From the NCBI GenBank assembly GCA_045649105.1, contig JAZRPG010000002.1, positions 1-5,765 on the forward strand: DNA of 5,765 bases, written 5' to 3'. Positions 5,765-5,765 of this stretch are shown here, piece after piece; position 1 is the stretch's first letter, and every line of letters begins with the position of its first letter. The position numbers and the translations under genes are program-made. Below the pieces are notes generated by a model. The model saw only the letters and a list, made by a program, of their open reading frames with translations. It made no database searches and had not been told where the DNA came from. This DNA is from JAZRPG01 sp045649105. Its GTDB lineage: Bacteria > Bacillota > Clostridia > Oscillospirales > JAAYXM01.

Positions 5765-5765
5765 A

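Noticed and set aside
1..5765. CRISPR array, tRNA, insertion sequence, toxin-antitoxin or defence genes
   Set aside because: No regularly spaced repeats, cloverleaf, transposase motif or terminal repeats were seen; the genes present are explained by known families.

Overview
The window reads as a stretch of a Firmicutes genome, most likely class Clostridia and perhaps Lachnospiraceae. The reasons are strong GGAG-type Shine-Dalgarno sites, A/T-rich gaps with near-consensus sigma-A promoters, tight terminators with T-runs, and protein types common in that group (DUF1653, a clostridial-looking NCS2 permease, a CapD-type dehydratase). This is an impression from sequence style, not a search result. 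Every convincing gene is on the minus strand, so transcription runs from high to low coordinates.

In transcription order the layout is as follows. (1) 5764-4886 is the C-terminal two thirds of a uracil/xanthine-type NCS2 permease, closed by a long hairpin terminator at 4820-4867. (2) A promoter at 4729-4757 and a leader of about 100 nt precede a full-length membrane-bound nucleotide-sugar 4,6-dehydratase (4623-2614), which ends at a compact terminator at 2562-2589. (3) A near-consensus promoter at 2530-2558 drives a small operon: a GNAT acetyltransferase (2480-2013), a DUF1653 protein (1982-1758) and a low-molecular-weight protein tyrosine phosphatase (1721-1278), with gaps of 30 and 36 nt. 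(4) After 107 nt that carry another promoter (1224-1252) comes a DegT/DnrJ/EryC1/StrS aminotransferase (1170 to beyond position 1), which is cut by the window edge.

The dehydratase and the aminotransferase are the two enzyme classes that turn a UDP-sugar into a 4-keto-6-deoxy sugar and then into an amino sugar, so the window probably lies at or next to a surface-polysaccharide or glycoconjugate locus. Whether these two act in series is inference; the aminotransferase looks more like the StsC/AHBA-synthase subgroup than the PglE/PseC type. The phosphatase could counter a tyrosine kinase controlling polysaccharide export, but no kinase is visible. The permease is probably an unrelated neighbour.

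I found no CRISPR array, RNA gene, mobile element or clearly new system. The points most worth a second look are an insertion of roughly 30 residues next to the dehydratase active site, a shared promoter pattern in front of the two sugar genes, a structured leader and an upstream palindrome at the dehydratase, and the mixed GNAT-DUF1653-phosphatase operon.
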